This document shows, one piece after another, positions 63,665 to 64,000 of a DNA stretch of 64,000 nucleotides. The notes beneath the pieces are model-generated. The model made no database searches, was not told the origin of the DNA, and saw only the letters and a program-made list of their open reading frames with translations. Origin of the DNA: Pseudomonadota bacterium (lineage in GTDB: Bacteria; Desulfobacterota; Binatia; Binatales; Binataceae); the NCBI GenBank assembly GCA_021324755.1, contig JAJPIL010000026.1:1-64000 (forward strand), read 5' to 3'. A program made the translations under genes and the position numbers. Position 1 is the stretch's first letter; the number at the start of each line of letters is the position of its first letter.

Positions 63665-64000
63665 GTGGCGCGTAAACGAGCGAAAAACGACGGGTTTTCG
63701 ACCGTATTGTACGAAAAGCGAGGTCCGGTGGCGTGGATCACGCTCAATCGTCCTGAACGCCTCAACGCGTATAACATGGCGATGAGGGATGAGCTGTTCC
63801 AGATTCTGCTCGCGCTACACGAAGACTACGAGGTGCGGGCGATGGTCCTGACCGGCGCCGGGCGCGCCTTTTCAACCGGCGGGGACGTTACCGAGTTTGG
63901 CACGGCTCCGTCGCCGATCGTGGCGCGCTGGGTGCGATTTCGTCGCGATGTGTGGGGGCTTTTGCGCTCACTAACTATACCTACGCTGGCTGCGGTTCAT
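63665..64000 (+). CDS. enoyl-CoA hydratase/isomerase family protein (3' end outside window)
   Basis: A partial frame runs to the window edge and encodes VAWITLNRPERLNAYNMAMRDEL, then a MVLTGAGRAFSTGGDVTEFG segment that matches the crotonase oxyanion region. It is not in the ORF track because it lacks a stop. The start may be GTG 63665 or TTG 63650; neither has a good ribosome-binding site. The protein resembles the enoyl-CoA hydratase at 11.1 kb but is a different gene. Confidence 0.85.
   Translation, partial: MARKRAKNDGFSTVLYEKRGPVAWITLNRPERLNAYNMAMRDELFQILLALHEDYEVRAMVLTGAGRAFSTGGDVTEFGTAPSPIVARWVRFRRDVWGLLRSLTIPTLAAVH

Noticed and set aside
1-64000. tRNA, rRNA, riboswitch, CRISPR or insertion-sequence features
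   Set aside because: Gaps were read by eye for conserved tRNA T-arm patterns, known riboswitch cores and repeat arrays, and nothing convincing was found. A covariance-model search would be the decisive check.

Overview
The window looks like chromosomal DNA of an uncultivated, Gram-negative (diderm), aerobic, chemoheterotrophic bacterium. The complete Mla outer-membrane lipid transport set (MlaE-F-D-C-A) indicates an outer membrane. Two F420-type luciferase-like oxidoreductases plus CofC indicate that the cell makes coenzyme F420. The mix of benzoyl-CoA epoxidation genes, acyl-CoA enzymes, F420 enzymes and deltaproteobacteria-like housekeeping genes would suit a lineage such as Candidatus Binatota, but that placement is an inference without any database search.

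Layout. 1-13.5 kb is a catabolic region: a truncated PcaD-like fragment, an alpha/beta hydrolase, boxC-boxB (aerobic benzoyl-CoA epoxidase pathway), an epoxide hydrolase, a YkoP-like protein, a Nudix hydrolase, a BadH-like dehydrogenase, an F420 oxidoreductase, nicotinamidase, MobA, an enoyl-CoA hydratase and an acyl-CoA dehydrogenase. 13.6-22.9 kb holds a secreted Kelch protein, a ketol-acid-reductoisomerase-like protein with altered active-site residues, a diacetyl-reductase-like SDR, an ECF sigma / anti-sigma / Spy-CnrX-like periplasmic protein operon, a second F420 oxidoreductase, a class V aminotransferase and a beta-hydroxyacid dehydrogenase. 23.3-36.9 kb holds a peroxiredoxin whose catalytic cysteine codon is UGA, thiD, sufT, a macro-domain protein, a peptide/nickel-type ABC importer without its ATPases, mtnA, an RRM protein, an RNB ribonuclease, a small excisionase-type DNA-binding protein and rnhB. 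37.2-44 kb is a pyruvate dehydrogenase and lipoate operon (pdhA-pdhB-pdhC-lpdA-lipB-lipA). 44-48 kb is the mla operon on the other strand. 48.3-52.5 kb has cofC, a small secreted protein, a TPR/SH3 lipoprotein, a dienelactone hydrolase and a DEDDh exonuclease. 52.6-57.9 kb is the classical rplU-rpmA-obgE-proB-proA-nadD-rsfS block. 58-64 kb has a THUMP methyltransferase, efp, a small membrane protein, ygfZ, a desulforedoxin-like miniprotein missed by the ORF track, a YtcJ-type amidohydrolase and the start of an enoyl-CoA hydratase.

The most notable observation is the peroxiredoxin at 23266-23712. The ORF track only shows its C-terminal part from 23401. Reading upstream in the same frame gives a complete 148-residue BCP-type peroxiredoxin interrupted by a single TGA exactly where the peroxidatic cysteine of the TPGC motif belongs. 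Directly after the TGA lies a hairpin with the spacing and loop expected of a bacterial SECIS element. This is best read as a selenocysteine-containing peroxiredoxin (Sec44), with an unusual palindrome-rich leader. No tRNA, rRNA, CRISPR array or insertion sequence was recognised.
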